Source: Verrucomicrobiales bacterium
GTDB lineage: Bacteria > Verrucomicrobiota > Verrucomicrobiia > Verrucomicrobiales > V1-33
Assembly: GCA_028293305.1 (NCBI GenBank)
Contig: JAQGPD010000500.1
Location: 1-6,013, forward strand
Direction of reading: 5' to 3'
Length of the DNA stretch: 6,013 bases
In this document: positions 5,747-6,013 of the stretch, piece by piece
Layout: each line of letters opens with the position of its first letter
Position numbering within the stretch: the stretch's first letter is position 1
Made by a program: the position numbers and the translations under genes
Notes under the pieces: model-generated
Seen by the model: the letters and a program-made list of their open reading frames with translations, nothing else
Database searches by the model: none
What the model was told of the DNA's origin: nothing

Positions 5747-5764
5747 TTTGCATGAGGTTGCAAA
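5747..5764. promoter_or_regulatory. Inverted repeat TTTGCA-N6-TGCAAA upstream of the kinase, candidate operator
   Basis: The 221-bp divergent spacer 5683-5903 lies between the kinase and the ATP-grasp-like gene. Arms TTTGCA (5747-5752) and TGCAAA (5759-5764) are perfect 6-bp inverted copies separated by 6 bases. Immediately next to it, TAGAAT at 5765-5770 matches the -10 consensus at five of six positions on the + strand, but no good -35 lies 16-18 bp upstream. The repeat is 64 bp before the kinase start, a position suited to an operator. It could control the kinase, the + strand gene or both. Confidence 0.35.
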
Positions 5765-5848
5765 TAGAATGCTGGGCCGGAAGGACGTGTCGGGGCTGAA
5801 TGACGTGGCGGGATGGAGTATCGCGTGGCTTTGTGGGATGTGAAACCC

Positions 5849-5866
5849 TCCGGAGCGCTATCCGGA
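5849..5866. promoter_or_regulatory. Paired TCCGGA palindromes (6-N6-6), candidate operator upstream of the ATP-grasp-like gene
   Basis: TCCGGA occurs at 5849-5854 and again at 5861-5866, with GCGCTA between. Each half is itself a palindrome, so the 18-bp block is both a direct and an inverted repeat with 12-bp spacing between centres. It lies 37 bp before the ATG at 5904, where an operator or a short leader hairpin would fall. GC-rich background makes such short sites fairly easy to find by chance. Confidence 0.25.
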
Positions 5867-5903
5867 CGGTGGCAAAGCGCCGGGGCCGGTGTTGAATCAG
5901 GGG

Positions 5904-6013
5904 ATGCAGAATGGCACGGTATTAATCACGGGCTGCCGCGCGCCGGTGGCTTTGGAATGGGCGCGCCAACTCGCGGCGGCGGGTTGGAGGGTGGTGGGCG
6001 CGGATTCCATGCC
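5904..6013 (+). CDS. N-terminus of a probable ATP-grasp domain protein (3' end outside window)
   Basis: From the ATG at 5904 the frame is open to the window edge and gives 36 residues. TVLITGCRAPVALEWARQLAAAGWRVVGADS (5-35) is a Rossmann-type strand-turn-helix-strand. The pattern 'VLITG-x-RAPVAL-x-x-AR-x-x-x-x-AG' is characteristic of the pre-ATP-grasp domain of carbamoyl-phosphate-synthetase-like ATP-grasp ligases, which join a carboxylate to an amine or other nucleophile through an acyl-phosphate. A nucleotide-sugar epimerase or dehydrogenase is the alternative, but those normally show a TGxxGxxG turn that is absent here. In-frame GTG (5889) and TTG (5892) lie just upstream; ATG is preferred because relatives begin only a few residues before the first strand. 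AGGGG abuts the ATG, too close for a normal ribosome-binding site. Confidence 0.6.
   Translation, partial: MQNGTVLITGCRAPVALEWARQLAAAGWRVVGADSM

Noticed and set aside
5683..5763. TTG start at 5763 extending the kinase by 27 residues
   Set aside because: The added residues do not resemble family members and overlap the inverted repeat; ATG at 5682 gives a normal-length ribokinase-like protein.
5769..5843. 24-codon ORF (ATG to TGA) in the kinase/ATP-grasp spacer as a leader peptide
   Set aside because: No ribosome-binding site, no run of regulatory codons and no attenuator structure; expected by chance.

Overview
This GC-rich window is densely coded with short spacers. It comes from a Gram-negative bacterium with an outer membrane: it carries a TolB homologue, a Pal/OmpA-type lipoprotein, a second small lipoprotein and a secreted glycosidase. 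No start codon has a well-placed Shine-Dalgarno sequence. The gene mix (GH-A glycosidase, diverged TolB-Pal, ribokinase-like sugar kinase, geranylgeranyl-reductase-type flavoprotein, ATP-grasp-type N-terminus) would fit a member of the Verrucomicrobiota or a related PVC group. That placement is inference from general style, not from a marker gene.

Layout, left to right. Positions 1-63 probably hold the 3' tail of a + strand gene whose body lies outside the window. Next is a - strand pair, read from 1678 down to 99: a secreted clan GH-A glycoside hydrolase (449-1678) followed 38 bp later by a small lipoprotein with a probable beta-sandwich fold (99-410). A 197-bp divergent spacer (1679-1875) separates this pair from a + strand tolB-pal pair (1876-3021 and 3041-3523). 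The pal-like gene meets the next - strand gene tail to tail, with one base between the two stop codons. That - strand unit, read from 5682 down to 3525, is a PfkB/ribokinase-family kinase (4648-5682) followed 13 bp later by an FAD-dependent oxidoreductase (3525-4634). A 221-bp divergent spacer (5683-5903) with two 18-bp inverted repeats leads to the first 36 codons of a + strand gene that looks like an ATP-grasp protein.

How the genes may work together: the left half is envelope-directed, with four exported products, two of them lipoproteins. The TolB-Pal pair is the most interesting part. The TolB-like protein seems to lack most of the N-terminal segment that contacts TolA in E. coli. The Pal-like protein has lost the Asp of the peptidoglycan-binding TDxxG motif but keeps the helix Arg. 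This may be a diverged or repurposed TolB-Pal module. The right half is cytoplasmic small-molecule metabolism (sugar or nucleoside kinase, flavin reductase, possible ATP-dependent ligase) with unidentified substrates. I see no tRNA, rRNA, CRISPR array, insertion sequence or phage gene. I find no clear evidence of a wholly new system; the diverged TolB-Pal module and the kinase/flavoprotein/ligase neighbourhood are the best leads.
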